Shown here: piece by piece, positions 34,974 through 44,363 of the stretch
How the letters are laid out: each line of letters begins with the position of its first letter
Numbering within the stretch: position 1 is the stretch's first letter
Assembly: GCF_041321095.1 (NCBI RefSeq)
Contig: NZ_JBGGWE010000001.1
Span: forward strand, 558,001 to 622,000
Origin: Fibrella arboris
GTDB lineage: Bacteria > Bacteroidota > Bacteroidia > Cytophagales > Spirosomataceae
Reading direction: 5' to 3'
DNA: 64,000 bases
Translations under genes and position numbers: made by a program
The notes under the pieces: generated by a model
What the model saw: the letters and a program-made list of their open reading frames with translations, nothing else
Told to the model about the DNA's origin: nothing
Database searches by the model: none

Positions 34974-36455
34974 ATGCAAACCGAATCGACCGTAGTCTAC
35001 GCGCCCACAACCCAATACGAAGCCGTTATTGGATTGGAAGTGCATTGCCAGTTGCTGACCCAAAGCAAAATGTTTGCCGCCGATGCCAACGCGTTCGGGG
35101 CCGATCCTAACACGCAGGTGAGCGTGATCACGCTGGCGCATCCGGGCGCACTGCCCAAAGCCAATCGCGTGGCGGTCGAGTATGCCGTCAGGATGGGCAT
35201 TGCCTGCGGCAGTGAGATCACCCGCCGGAATGTGTTTGCCCGCAAGAATTATTTCTACCCCGACCTGCCGAAAGGTTATCAGCTCTCGCAAGACAAAGGG
35301 CCCATCTGTGTGGGTGGCGGTATTGTGGTGAAAGCCCGTGATTTCGACGGCGTATTACAAGACACCACCATTCAACTGCATCATATTCACCTTGAAGAAG
35401 ACGCCGGGAAGAGCATCCACGATGCCGACCCCGCGGCCACCTGCCTCGACTACAACCGGGCTGGTACGCCGCTGATCGAGATGGTGACGGAACCGTGTTT
35501 GCGCTCGGCCGATGAGGCAGGGCAGTTTTTAACCGAAGTGCGCCGGTTGGTTCGCTACCTCGGCATCTGCGACGGTAACATGGAAGAAGGCTCACTGCGA
35601 TGCGATGTGAACGTCTCTATCCGGCCACGCGGCGCTACCGAACTGGGCACAAAAGTGGAGGTAAAGAATCTCAACTCGATCCGCAACGTGCAACGGGCCG
35701 TCGATAGTGAATTCAGCCGCCAGGTAGCCGTCACCGAAGCAGGTGGACGGCTCATTCAGGAAACCCGCACGTTTGATGCCGCCACGGGCCAGACGATGGG
35801 CATGCGCGAGAAGGAAAGCATGAACGATTACCGGTACTTCCCCGATCCAGATTTGATGCCGGTAGTCATTTCTGAGGAATGGATGGCAGAGATACGCACC
35901 CAGATGCCCGCTCTCCCCCGCGAACGGTACCTGAACTTCACGAGCCACTACGGCTTGCCCGAATACGACGCGGCCTTGCTGACCGACACCCGCGAACTGG
36001 CCGATTTCTACGAAGCAGTTTGCGCCGAAACGCCAAACTTCAAGGCCGCCTCGAATTGGATAATGGGTCCGCTGAAGGCGCAGCTCACCGAACGGATGGC
36101 GCGGGAAGGTCAATTTCCGGTGTCGGCAACGGCACTCGCCGCGCTGATTCGTCTCATTGATGATGGCACGGTTAGCCAAACGGCGGCACAAACGATTTTC
36201 GGGTTGATGGTAGCCCAGCCAGATGCCAGCCCTGCTGAACTTGCAACGGCTAACGGCTTGTTACAGAACCGTAATACAGACGCCTTACAATCGTTAATAG
36301 ACCAGACACTCGCTGCCTGGCCCGACAAAGTGGAGCAATACCGAAAGGGAAAGAAGAACCTGCTGGGCCTGTTTGTTGGCGAAGTGATGAAAAAATCGAA
36401 AGGGTCTGCCGACCCGAAACTGGTGAATCAATTAGTGGTTAAAACGTTGGGCTGA
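34974..36455 (+). CDS. gatB: Asp-tRNA(Asn)/Glu-tRNA(Gln) amidotransferase subunit B
   Basis: GatB, with GatA and GatC, converts Glu-tRNA(Gln) to Gln-tRNA(Gln). The protein has the core YEAVIGLEVHCQLLTQSKMF, ARKNYFYPDLPKGYQLSQ, HLEEDAGKS, DYNRAGTPLIEMVTEP and the tail domain ending GSADPKLVNQLVVKTLG. The frame is open from 34914, but those residues cover the repeat arm. The ATG at 34974 (MQTESTVVY) leaves 493 residues, a normal size. gatC is at 47903, beside tRNA-Gln. Confidence 0.95.
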   Translation: MQTESTVVYAPTTQYEAVIGLEVHCQLLTQSKMFAADANAFGADPNTQVSVITLAHPGALPKANRVAVEYAVRMGIACGSEITRRNVFARKNYFYPDLPKGYQLSQDKGPICVGGGIVVKARDFDGVLQDTTIQLHHIHLEEDAGKSIHDADPAATCLDYNRAGTPLIEMVTEPCLRSADEAGQFLTEVRRLVRYLGICDGNMEEGSLRCDVNVSIRPRGATELGTKVEVKNLNSIRNVQRAVDSEFSRQVAVTEAGGRLIQETRTFDAATGQTMGMREKESMNDYRYFPDPDLMPVVISEEWMAEIRTQMPALPRERYLNFTSHYGLPEYDAALLTDTRELADFYEAVCAETPNFKAASNWIMGPLKAQLTERMAREGQFPVSATALAALIRLIDDGTVSQTAAQTIFGLMVAQPDASPAELATANGLLQNRNTDALQSLIDQTLAAWPDKVEQYRKGKKNLLGLFVGEVMKKSKGSADPKLVNQLVVKTLG

Positions 36456-36517
36456 TTTTTGATGCTCATTAAACGACTCCCGGCCAAACCCGTCGAAGGA
36501 GTCAACTGAAACCAAAC

Positions 36518-37651
36518 ATGAAACAAGTATTCCTTGGCCTGGCCTTCCTGCTGGTTGGCGTGGCCGCTCAGGCACAGAAGCAGGCAACCGTAGCGGGCCT
36601 GCTGAAAAATGCCGTTCCGGGCAGCAAAGTGTATTTAGAATCGAACAACGCTCCCACCGTCCGGCTCGACTCGACAGTTGTTGGACCAGACAAGCGGTTT
36701 TCGGTAAAGACCAACGTACCTGAGGGCGGCAACATCTACATCGTGAATGTGGGCGGCACAACCAAAATGCCAGTGCTGCTGGAAGGCGGCGAAACCATTG
36801 AGGTGCTGGTTGAGCCGGGCCTAAAAGGCAAAGAAAAAAATGCCCCGACGCCGAAACCGAAAGTGACGATGAGCGGTGCCAAAACGAACGATCAGTTCCG
36901 GGTGCTGTACCAGATGCAAACCGATTTGCAGGCGAAAGGCCAGGATTTGATGAAATCGTACCAGGAGGCCCAGACCCGCAATGATGCCAAAACGATGAGC
37001 CAGATCGAGAAGACGTTTGATGAGGCTTCACGGGAGAACACCCAGAAAGTGAAGGCCATGCTGCCTGAGCTGGGTACGTCGCTGGCAGCCCTGTACGCCA
37101 CCAATTTCCTGAGCACCGAAACCGACTTTCCGACGCTGGATACACTGGCCCGTCGTTTCGAGAAAGAGAACCCCAACAGTGTTCATGCTAAATCGTTTAT
37201 AGGCAACATTGCCCGGATTCGCGGGGTAAACATTGGTTCGGAGGCTCCTGAAATTGCGCTGGCCGACACGAACGGCACAACCGTACCGCTTTCATCATTG
37301 CGCGGCAAGTACGTGCTGATCGACTTCTGGGCGAGCTGGTGTGGGCCTTGTCGGAACGAGAACCCGAATGTGGTTCGGATGTACGACAAGTTCAAGGACA
37401 AAGGTTTTGCCATTTACAGCGTATCGCTCGATAATCCGGGCAAGCGTGAAGCCTGGGTACGTGCCATCCGCAACGATAACCTCACCTGGACGCACGTGTC
37501 TGACCTGAAAGGCTGGCAGTCGTTTGCCGCCCAGCAGTACGGTGTTAGCGCCATTCCGGCCACGTTCCTGCTGGACCCAAGCGGCAAAATCATCGCTAAA
37601 AACCTGCGCGGCGACGCACTGGAAGCCAAACTGGCTGAAATGTTGAAATAA
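36518..37651 (+). CDS. Periplasmic TlpA-like thiol-disulfide oxidoreductase with N-terminal DUF4369-type domain
   Basis: The 377-residue protein starts with a signal peptide ending AAQAQ. The first 100 residues are beta-rich, like DUF4369, and a helical linker (about 125-200) follows. The C-terminal thioredoxin fold has FWASWCGPCRNENPNVVRMY with the CxxC pair near 271-274, and the cis-Pro region SAIPATFLLDPSGKI. Such proteins act as periplasmic thiol reductases. It follows gatB by 62 bases with a weak hairpin (GACTCC at 36475, GGAGTC at 36498). Confidence 0.88.
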   Translation: MKQVFLGLAFLLVGVAAQAQKQATVAGLLKNAVPGSKVYLESNNAPTVRLDSTVVGPDKRFSVKTNVPEGGNIYIVNVGGTTKMPVLLEGGETIEVLVEPGLKGKEKNAPTPKPKVTMSGAKTNDQFRVLYQMQTDLQAKGQDLMKSYQEAQTRNDAKTMSQIEKTFDEASRENTQKVKAMLPELGTSLAALYATNFLSTETDFPTLDTLARRFEKENPNSVHAKSFIGNIARIRGVNIGSEAPEIALADTNGTTVPLSSLRGKYVLIDFWASWCGPCRNENPNVVRMYDKFKDKGFAIYSVSLDNPGKREAWVRAIRNDNLTWTHVSDLKGWQSFAAQQYGVSAIPATFLLDPSGKIIAKNLRGDALEAKLAEMLK

Positions 37652-37821
37652 AAGGAGGAAAGGGAAGAGAGGGAGGAAGGGGAGGAAGGAGGAAAGGGAT
37701 TATTGACGCAAAACCTGTCACGAGCGTCAGCAATCCCTTTCCTCCTTCCTCCTTTCCTCCCTTTCCTCCTTTCCTCCCCTTCCTCCTTTCCTCCCCTTCC
37801 TCCTTTCCTCCCCTTCCTCCT
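37652..37821 (+). repeat. Purine/pyrimidine inverted repeat filling the TlpA-proC gap
   Basis: The whole gap is one element: a purine strand (AAGGAGGAAAGGG type) from 37652, then a core of GACGC and GCGTC, then a pyrimidine strand (CTTTCCTCC type) ending directly before the proC ATG. The inner 21 bp (37681-37701 with 37732-37752) are perfect. Outside these the arms differ in length through 7-9-base tandem units. The long polypurine tract could form triplex DNA. Confidence 0.9.
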
Positions 37822-38625
37822 ATGAAAATAGCTATCCTTGGCTGTGGTAATATGGGCATGGCCTTTGCCAAGTCCTTTTTGCAGTATGATCTCGTAAAAA
37901 AAGAGAACCTGACGCTAATCGAAAAAAGCGCGGAGCGTTCCGCAACCTTACGGGCCGAAAAAGCAGGCGTGGTTGTCGATACGATCGGTCCGCGCGTTGG
38001 CGAAAGCGACCTGATTATTTTATCGGTAAAACCGCAGGATTTTGCGTCGGCTCAAGACGAGCTTCGGGCTGTGATTCAGCCCCGACAAGTGGTTCTGTCC
38101 ATTATGGCTGGTATTCCAATCAGCCTGATCCAGGAAAGACTAAGCCACCGGATGGTGATTCGGGCCATGCCCAACACACCGGCCATGCTGGGTATGGGCA
38201 TTACCGGCTTTACAGCCTCGCCCGAAGTAGACGCCGCTAGTCTGCGAAAAGTCGAGAATCTGATCAACGCCACGGGCCGGTCGATCTTCCTCGAGAACGA
38301 AGCCATGCTCGATGCCGTCACGGCCCTCAGTGGTAGCGGCCCGGCCTATTTTTATTACGTGGTGAAAGCGATGGTAGAAGCTGGCAGGCAAATGGGTTTC
38401 GACGAAGGCACGGCGGCACTGCTGGTGAAACAAACCATGCTCGGTTCGTACCACCTCATCAACAACGCCGACAAATCGCTCGACGACCTGATAAAAGCCG
38501 TGGCCAGCAAAGGCGGCACCACCGAGGCCGCCCTCCGCACCTTTGAAGCAGGTACGTTGTCAGAAACGCTGCAAGCCGGCATTCACGCCGCGCAGGTACG
38601 TGCTACGGAGCTGTCGAAGGGGTAA
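37822..38625 (+). CDS. proC: Pyrroline-5-carboxylate reductase
   Basis: ProC performs the last step of proline synthesis with NAD(P)H. The 267-residue protein has the Rossmann motif ILGCGNMGMAFA at residue 4, VIRAMPNTPAMLGMGITGF near 110, and the C-terminal signature near TALSGSGPAYFYYVVKAMVE with KGGTTEAALRTFE. Its ATG abuts a pyrimidine-rich repeat arm. A weak hairpin (GTTGTTAC at 38639 with GTAACAAC at 38670) follows the gene; otherwise 38626-38850 holds nothing I recognise. Confidence 0.94.
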   Translation: MKIAILGCGNMGMAFAKSFLQYDLVKKENLTLIEKSAERSATLRAEKAGVVVDTIGPRVGESDLIILSVKPQDFASAQDELRAVIQPRQVVLSIMAGIPISLIQERLSHRMVIRAMPNTPAMLGMGITGFTASPEVDAASLRKVENLINATGRSIFLENEAMLDAVTALSGSGPAYFYYVVKAMVEAGRQMGFDEGTAALLVKQTMLGSYHLINNADKSLDDLIKAVASKGGTTEAALRTFEAGTLSETLQAGIHAAQVRATELSKG

Positions 38626-38850
38626 CTTTCAGCGTTAAGTTGTTACCTTGCTAAACAGAATTAATTGCTGTAACAACATCAACAGCCATTCATTCTGCTC
38701 GTGCTTTGTTTGTGACAAGTAAACGCAGGAAGCATTGACCGACTAACAACGGAAGAGGCTTCTGCCGCTACCGGGCCGATGGGTCTGTCCAGATTCTCCG
38801 ATCATTCAACGACTCATTGACTGGCGAAGACGTGTTGCCCGGTTTAACGT

Positions 38851-39654
38851 TCATCCTGGCCGACCTTCGTTTGTCGTAGGCTGGGTACGTTGCCCGAATA
38901 AGGGCTTTCCCTGTAATGCCTGCACAAAGATAGCCGTGGTTAGTAATCCGTATAAAATGCTGATTACGATCACGGCTCTTACGTTTTGCACGACATAAAA
39001 AGCCAGCATTGGGATCACCTGAAGGGCATGCATCCCCATAAAATGAGCAATACGCAGGTCGCCGTAGGTGCTGCTCCAGTTCACGATCGGTAGCCCTGCA
39101 CTGCCGTTGGCGCCGCCGACCGTATGCGTCATACGGGCACCCATGGCCATGCCCTGCATCGAGAAAAGCACGAAGATGACCAGCCCCAGCCGGATTCCCC
39201 AGACATAGGCGATGGGCAGATCGGGGAAATCGGTTCGAAAGAAGAGCAGCCCCATGTAGGCGGTCCAGAGCGAGATGCCAACAGCACCAACGGCCATCAG
39301 GCCATACAAGCCAGCATAGAGCGGCGAACTCACGTTGAAGTGCGATAACTGCCCTCGTGCCGCCTGAAAAGCGACGTAGCCATCTTCAAAAACAAACAGC
39401 GCCACCATTCCCCACGAATACCAAACCACCGCGCCCGACGTACCCAGATAGCCCGTGTACCAGGCCATTGACCAGACGAAAAGGGTAGTCGACAGAAAGA
39501 ATTTCAATGGTTTGTACCACGCATTGATGCCCAGGACATTGGTGTTGGTCACTCTGATCAGCACAACACACAACAGCGCAGCTACCAGGCAGCCTAGTCC
39601 TAAATAATACAACACCTCATTTCGGGCTTTCAGAATGTCGAAGAAATGGTTCAT
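38851..39654 (-). CDS. Conserved polytopic membrane protein, unknown function
   Basis: The 267-residue protein has about seven hydrophobic segments, starting YLGLGCLVAALLCVVLIRV (about 17-35). Polar motifs include INAWYKPLKFFLST near 43-56 and DLRIAHFMGMHALQVIPMLA near 200, where His residues lie in a membrane helix. I do not recognise a named family. It is not obviously in an operon: purB ends 54 bases upstream on the same strand. Confidence 0.75.
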   Translation of the reverse strand: MNHFFDILKARNEVLYYLGLGCLVAALLCVVLIRVTNTNVLGINAWYKPLKFFLSTTLFVWSMAWYTGYLGTSGAVVWYSWGMVALFVFEDGYVAFQAARGQLSHFNVSSPLYAGLYGLMAVGAVGISLWTAYMGLLFFRTDFPDLPIAYVWGIRLGLVIFVLFSMQGMAMGARMTHTVGGANGSAGLPIVNWSSTYGDLRIAHFMGMHALQVIPMLAFYVVQNVRAVIVISILYGLLTTAIFVQALQGKPLFGQRTQPTTNEGRPG

Positions 39655-39708
39655 GGTGGGCTTTGTTTGTAGAAGCTGACGCCAGTTGACAGACGCAAGT
39701 ATGCGTCT

Positions 39709-41040
39709 CTACACGCCTGTATAGGTAAACGGCGTGATGGTTCGCAACTCGGCTTTGATTGCATCTGACACGTTCAGGCCGTCGATAAACTCGCTGATGG
39801 TACTGGCGGTGATCGCTTCGTTTTTGCGGGTCAGGGCTTTCAGGGCTTCGTAGGGCTGGGGGTAGCCTTCGCGGCGCAACACGGTCTGTATTCCCTCGGC
39901 AACGACAGCCCAGTTGGCTTCCAGGTCAGCATTAAGCGCCGCCTGGTTCAACTCCAGCTTGTTCAGGCCTTTCAGCGTGGCATTCAGGGCAATCACCGAA
40001 TGAGCGAAGGGAACACCAATATTCCGCAGCACGGTTGAGTCGGTCAGGTCGCGTTGCAGGCGCGAAACGGGCAATTTGGCCGACAGGTGCTCGAAAATGG
40101 CGTTGGCAATCCCCAGGTTTCCTTCCGAATTCTCGAAATCGATCGGATTCACCTTGTGCGGCATGGCCGATGAGCCTACTTCACCTTCTTTGATCTTCTG
40201 CTTGAAGTAGTTCATCGACACATACGTCCAGATATCGCGGTCGAGATCGATCAGGATGGTGTTCAGGCGTTTGTAGGTATCGAAGAGGGCCGCCAGCATG
40301 TCGTAATGCTCGATCTGCGTGGTAAACTGGCTCCGCACCAGCCCCAGACTCCCCACAAACTCATTGCCAAACGATTGCCAGTCGATGTCGGGGTACGCTA
40401 CATTGTGCGCGTTGAAATTACCCGTGGCTCCGCCAAATTTGGCGGCCGCAGGTACGTCGCCCAGCATGTGCAGTTGTTTTTCCAATCGTTCGCAGAACAC
40501 CATCAGTTCTTTACCGAGTCGCGTGGGCGAGGCGGGCTGTCCGTGGGTACGTGCCAGCATAGGTACGTCGGCCCATTGATGGGCCAGCTCCTGCAAGCGC
40601 ATATAGATTTGCCGGTACGCTGGCTCAATCTGCGCGGCCAGTGCTTCCTGTAGCAACAGCGGAATAGCCGTGTTGTTAACGTCCTGCGAAGTAAGGCCGA
40701 AGTGAATAAACTCCAGGAACGGCTCGACCGAGAGGCCTTTCAGCTTTTCCTTGATGAAGTACTCTACCGCTTTTACATCGTGGTTGGTGGTCGCCTCGAT
40801 CGTTTTTACCCGTTGACCGTCTTCGTCCGAAAACTGCTCGTACAACGCGCGCAAGGCTGGGTACGTTGCCTTATCGACCTCCGCAAGCTGAGGCAACGGC
40901 AATTCACAAAGTGCAATGAAATACTCGACTTCAATACGTACCCGGTAGCGAATCAGGCCAAGTTCAGAGAAGTAAGGGGCAAGCGCCGATACCTGTTTAG
41001 CGTAGCGGCCATCAATAGGAGAGATTGCTGTGAGGGACAT
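39709..41040 (-). CDS. purB: Adenylosuccinate lyase
   Basis: PurB acts twice in purine synthesis, releasing fumarate from SAICAR and adenylosuccinate. The start MSLTAISPIDGRYAKQVSAL sets the ATG at 41040, although the frame is open to 41109 across a heptad array. The 443-residue protein has LTSQDVNNTAIPLLLQ, MLARTHGQPASPTRLGKEL, and the fumarase-superfamily signature SSAMPHKVNPIDFENSEGN. purH lies at 49145 on the same strand but is not adjacent. Confidence 0.95.
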   Translation of the reverse strand: MSLTAISPIDGRYAKQVSALAPYFSELGLIRYRVRIEVEYFIALCELPLPQLAEVDKATYPALRALYEQFSDEDGQRVKTIEATTNHDVKAVEYFIKEKLKGLSVEPFLEFIHFGLTSQDVNNTAIPLLLQEALAAQIEPAYRQIYMRLQELAHQWADVPMLARTHGQPASPTRLGKELMVFCERLEKQLHMLGDVPAAAKFGGATGNFNAHNVAYPDIDWQSFGNEFVGSLGLVRSQFTTQIEHYDMLAALFDTYKRLNTILIDLDRDIWTYVSMNYFKQKIKEGEVGSSAMPHKVNPIDFENSEGNLGIANAIFEHLSAKLPVSRLQRDLTDSTVLRNIGVPFAHSVIALNATLKGLNKLELNQAALNADLEANWAVVAEGIQTVLRREGYPQPYEALKALTRKNEAITASTISEFIDGLNVSDAIKAELRTITPFTYTGV

Positions 41041-41052
41041 AAACGAAAGATG

Positions 41053-41080
41053 TTTACTGTTTACAGTTTGCTGTTTACTG
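41053..41080 (-). repeat. Four-heptad array without an inverted partner
   Basis: TTTACTG, TTTACAG, TTTGCTG and TTTACTG follow one another exactly in the 43-base gap upstream of purB. No complementary arm is present nearby. The units belong to the same family as the arms at 16304 and 54887. Confidence 0.85.
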
Positions 41081-41083
41081 TTT

Positions 41084-42010
41084 TTAAAACGGGTTAAAGT
41101 AAAGGCCAATGCCGGCCCATGAAACAGTTTGATACTCGTATTGGCCGTAGGGCCGGTAGCCGTAATACATATCGAGCATGGCCGTCAGGTTCTGGGTAGA
41201 TCGGCCCAGTTCGTAGCCGATGCCCGCGTGGATGCCGGGTCTGAAATTGGTCTGCTGCCAGAATTTAGCATCGATACCGCCCACCAGGCGCTGGCGCTTA
41301 TTGCCTGGTTCGCGGTAATAGGCGCCTACTTCCATATTGAACCGCTGGCGCTCTGTTTGGCCACGCAGACAAACGCCTGCATTGCCGTACACGCGTAAAC
41401 CGATGGGCAAGTCGCGGCTGACGGTGAAATCGAGCAGCTCGTAGTTGACCGAGTTGGGCGTATAAAAGCTTAGCTGGTAGCGGACAATATAATCGTCGCC
41501 GAGGTGCGATGAGATGTGGTAGAGCCTGATTCGATAGCTGGTACGGCCTTTCCGGAGGTTATACCAAAAACTAAGCTTGTAATCGTTGTTAATGATCTTA
41601 TAAACCACCTGCCCCGGCTTTTTGGCAAACTTGGTTGTATCGCTGAAAACCTGAAACTGCGTGAACGAACCAACATCGAGCCCCCACTCGTGCGCCTGCC
41701 CAGGGGCAGTCGTTACGCGGTAGAACGGCTTGTGAAAACCAAACGCAAACGGAACAAAGGTGCCCTGGTTCAGGTCTTTGTCACGGGTGTCGGTTTCGGT
41801 GAATCCTACTTTGCGCTCACCAGTGGTGTTGAAATACGGCAGTGCACTTCCATATACCTGCGCTTCGAGCGGATCGAGCAGGATAGGAGCGAACAAATGG
41901 TTTTTGGGAAACCATTCTTTGCGTGGGTAAGCCGTGGTATCGGTGGCGGATTGTGGCCGGGCCGTGAGGCTAAAAAGGCAAAACGCACTGATGAGTAAAC
42001 CTAGTCTCAT
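41084..42010 (-). CDS. DUF1207-like outer-membrane protein
   Basis: The signal peptide MRLGLLISAFCLFSLTARPQ supports a start at 42010; an ATG six codons upstream (42028) is also in frame. The mature part has FPKNHLFAPILLDPLEAQVYG near the N-terminus and IRLYHISSHLGDDYIVRY in the middle. This is a pattern I associate with DUF1207. Many alternating strands follow, and it ends AGIGLYFNPF with a terminal Phe, usual for an outer-membrane barrel. Function is unknown. It is co-directional with purB, 43 bases apart. Confidence 0.65.
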   Translation of the reverse strand: MRLGLLISAFCLFSLTARPQSATDTTAYPRKEWFPKNHLFAPILLDPLEAQVYGSALPYFNTTGERKVGFTETDTRDKDLNQGTFVPFAFGFHKPFYRVTTAPGQAHEWGLDVGSFTQFQVFSDTTKFAKKPGQVVYKIINNDYKLSFWYNLRKGRTSYRIRLYHISSHLGDDYIVRYQLSFYTPNSVNYELLDFTVSRDLPIGLRVYGNAGVCLRGQTERQRFNMEVGAYYREPGNKRQRLVGGIDAKFWQQTNFRPGIHAGIGYELGRSTQNLTAMLDMYYGYRPYGQYEYQTVSWAGIGLYFNPF

Positions 42011-42136
42011 GCGGTTGGGAGAAAACAAATCGCAAAGGTATCGAAAACGGCTGGCGCATTTTAACCTTGATTAACACACATTTTTGGCCTGCATAAGCGA
42101 ACTTTAGGGATTGTTCTCTTACTAGTCATCACACAC

Positions 42137-44281
42137 ATGGACAAGCTATCCTTTATTGGTCTTTCTCTTATGCTTGGCACAACCGCCGCTCTGGCCCAGA
42201 ATGGTCGATCCGTCGAACCGCCATTAACGTATCCAGTCGCTCGCAAAGTCGATCATGTCGACAACTACCACGGCACCAGCGTAGCCGATCCGTACCGCTG
42301 GCTGGAAGATGACCGCTCGGCCGAAACGGCGGCCTGGGTAAAGGCCGAGAACGAAGTCACCAACGCCTTTCTGGAGAAGATTCCCTATCGGAAGCAGTTT
42401 CAGGACCGGCTCGAGAAGGTGTACAATTACCCGAAATATTCGGCTCCTTCGCGGAAAGGTGACTATTTCTACTTCTCGAAAAACGACGGCCTGCAAAACC
42501 AGTCAGTCTTGTATCGCCAAAAAGGCCTCGACGGTACCCCCGAAGTGGTGATCGACCCCAATAAACTCTCGACCGACGGCACTACCCGGCTTGGTGCTTT
42601 CTCGCTCTCGAAAGATGGGAAATATGCGGTCGTAGGTACGTCGAAAGGCGGTTCTGACTGGCAGGAATACCAGGTTATGGACCTGGCCACGAAGCAGTAC
42701 CTACCCGAAAAGCTGGAATGGGTAAAGGTGTCGGGCGCTGCCTGGCAGGGCAATGGCTTCTATTATAGCCGCTACCCGAAGCCCGAAGGATCGGCGCTGG
42801 CGGCCAGGAACGAGAACCACCAGGTATTCTTCCACCAGCTCAACACGCCTCAGTCGGCCGATCGGCTGGTGTTTGAAGACGCCAGAAATCCGCAGCGGTT
42901 TCATACGCTGGGTACGTCCGACGACGAGCGGTTTGCGTTCCTGACGGTCAGTGATCGCGGCAAAGGAAAAGATGGTAACGCGCTGTATTACCTGGACGCT
43001 ACGGCAAAAGAAGCCGGTTTCAAGCCGGTTGTGTCAGAGATTACCAACTCACAATATGGTGTGATCGATAATATTGGCGGCGACTTACTGATTGAAACCA
43101 ACGCCGATGCTCCCAATAGCAAGGTGATGCGCTTCAGCCCGGCCACCAGGAAATGGACTGTAGTTATTCCCGAGAAGCCCGAACCATTGACCAACAGTGG
43201 CAGTGCGGGTGGCAAGCTGTTTGTTCAGTACTCGAAAGACGTAACCTCGCGCGTATATGTGTGCGATATGAACGGTAAGCTGGAAAACGAAATTCAGCTA
43301 CCAGGCATTGGCTCGGCCAGCGGGTTCGGCGGCGAGCGCGACGACAAATTTGTCTTCTACACCTTCACGTCGTTCACCTTCCCGCCCACTATTTACCGCT
43401 ACGACATTGCCACGAAGGAAAGCACGGTGTTTCGCCAGCCAGAGGTCGATTTCAAACCAACGGATTACGAGACAAAACAGGCTTTTTATACCAGCAAAGA
43501 CGGTACGAAAGTCCCGATGTTCATTACCTACCGGAAAGGCGTAAAGCTCGACGGCACGAATCCGACCATCCTGTACGGTTATGGTGGCTTCAATGTCAGC
43601 CTGCCCCCTTCTTTCTCCTCGTTACTGATCCCGTTTCTTGAGCAAGGCGGCGTTTACGCGCAGGCCAACCTGCGGGGTGGCAGCGAATACGGCGAAAAGT
43701 GGCATGAGCAGGGCATGAAGGCCAAGAAGCAGAACGTATTCGATGATTTCATTGCTGCTGGCGAGTACCTGATCAGGGAGAAATATACGTCGTCGGCTAA
43801 GCTGGCGATCCGGGGCGGCTCAAACGGCGGGTTGCTCGTTGGCGCGGTGATGAATCAGCGGCCCGATCTGTTCCGGGTGGCCATTCCGCAGGTGGGTGTG
43901 ATGGATATGCTCCGGTTCCATAAGTTCACCATCGGCTGGAACTGGATTGCCGACTATGGCAGCGCCGACAACGCCGATGAGTTCAAGTTCCTCTACCCCT
44001 ACTCACCGATCCATAACATCAAACCCGGCCTGAACTACCCCGCCACGCTCATCACCACCGCCGACCATGACGACCGCGTCGTGCCAGCGCATTCGTTTAA
44101 GTATGCGGCCACGCTACAGGAAGCCTACAAAGGGCCAAATCCGATGCTGATCCGCATTGACACCAACTCGGGCCACGGTGCCAGCAACACGAAGAAGAAT
44201 ATTGAGCAGACCGCCGATATCTATTCGTTCATCCTCTGGAATATGGGCGTAGGTACGTTGAAAGAGATGGCTAGTAGGTAA
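42137..44281 (+). CDS. Prolyl oligopeptidase (family S9A), exported
   Basis: The 714-residue protein has a signal peptide ending LAQNG, then the S9A start YPVARKVDHVDNYHGTSVAD with PYRWLED. A seven-bladed propeller region lies at about 80-420. The C-terminal hydrolase domain has ANLRGGSEYGEKWHEQG, the nucleophile in AIRGGSNGGLLVG, Asp in TTADHDDRVVPAHS and His in NSGHGAS. It cleaves peptides after proline, probably in the periplasm. It is divergent from the DUF1207 gene. Confidence 0.93.
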   Translation: MDKLSFIGLSLMLGTTAALAQNGRSVEPPLTYPVARKVDHVDNYHGTSVADPYRWLEDDRSAETAAWVKAENEVTNAFLEKIPYRKQFQDRLEKVYNYPKYSAPSRKGDYFYFSKNDGLQNQSVLYRQKGLDGTPEVVIDPNKLSTDGTTRLGAFSLSKDGKYAVVGTSKGGSDWQEYQVMDLATKQYLPEKLEWVKVSGAAWQGNGFYYSRYPKPEGSALAARNENHQVFFHQLNTPQSADRLVFEDARNPQRFHTLGTSDDERFAFLTVSDRGKGKDGNALYYLDATAKEAGFKPVVSEITNSQYGVIDNIGGDLLIETNADAPNSKVMRFSPATRKWTVVIPEKPEPLTNSGSAGGKLFVQYSKDVTSRVYVCDMNGKLENEIQLPGIGSASGFGGERDDKFVFYTFTSFTFPPTIYRYDIATKESTVFRQPEVDFKPTDYETKQAFYTSKDGTKVPMFITYRKGVKLDGTNPTILYGYGGFNVSLPPSFSSLLIPFLEQGGVYAQANLRGGSEYGEKWHEQGMKAKKQNVFDDFIAAGEYLIREKYTSSAKLAIRGGSNGGLLVGAVMNQRPDLFRVAIPQVGVMDMLRFHKFTIGWNWIADYGSADNADEFKFLYPYSPIHNIKPGLNYPATLITTADHDDRVVPAHSFKYAATLQEAYKGPNPMLIRIDTNSGHGASNTKKNIEQTADIYSFILWNMGVGTLKEMASR

Positions 44282-44308
44282 AACCAACTTCGATGGTTAT
44301 TGGTGTAA

Positions 44309-44350
44309 ACGCAAAAGCGCCCCGGCCAAACGGCCGGGGCGCTTTTGCGT
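44309..44350. terminator. Bidirectional terminator between convergent genes
   Basis: Two 19-base arms (44309-44327 and 44332-44350) pair perfectly around the loop AAAC. The arm contains a run of A on one side and T on the other, so it works in both directions. It ends the peptidase gene and the outer-membrane protein gene at 44364. Confidence 0.9.
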
Positions 44351-44363
44351 TGTAAAGAACTGC

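Noticed and set aside
35592..36191. Minus-strand open frame of 199 codons opposite gatB
   Set aside because: It lies wholly inside the conserved GatB coding sequence and shows no recognisable domain.
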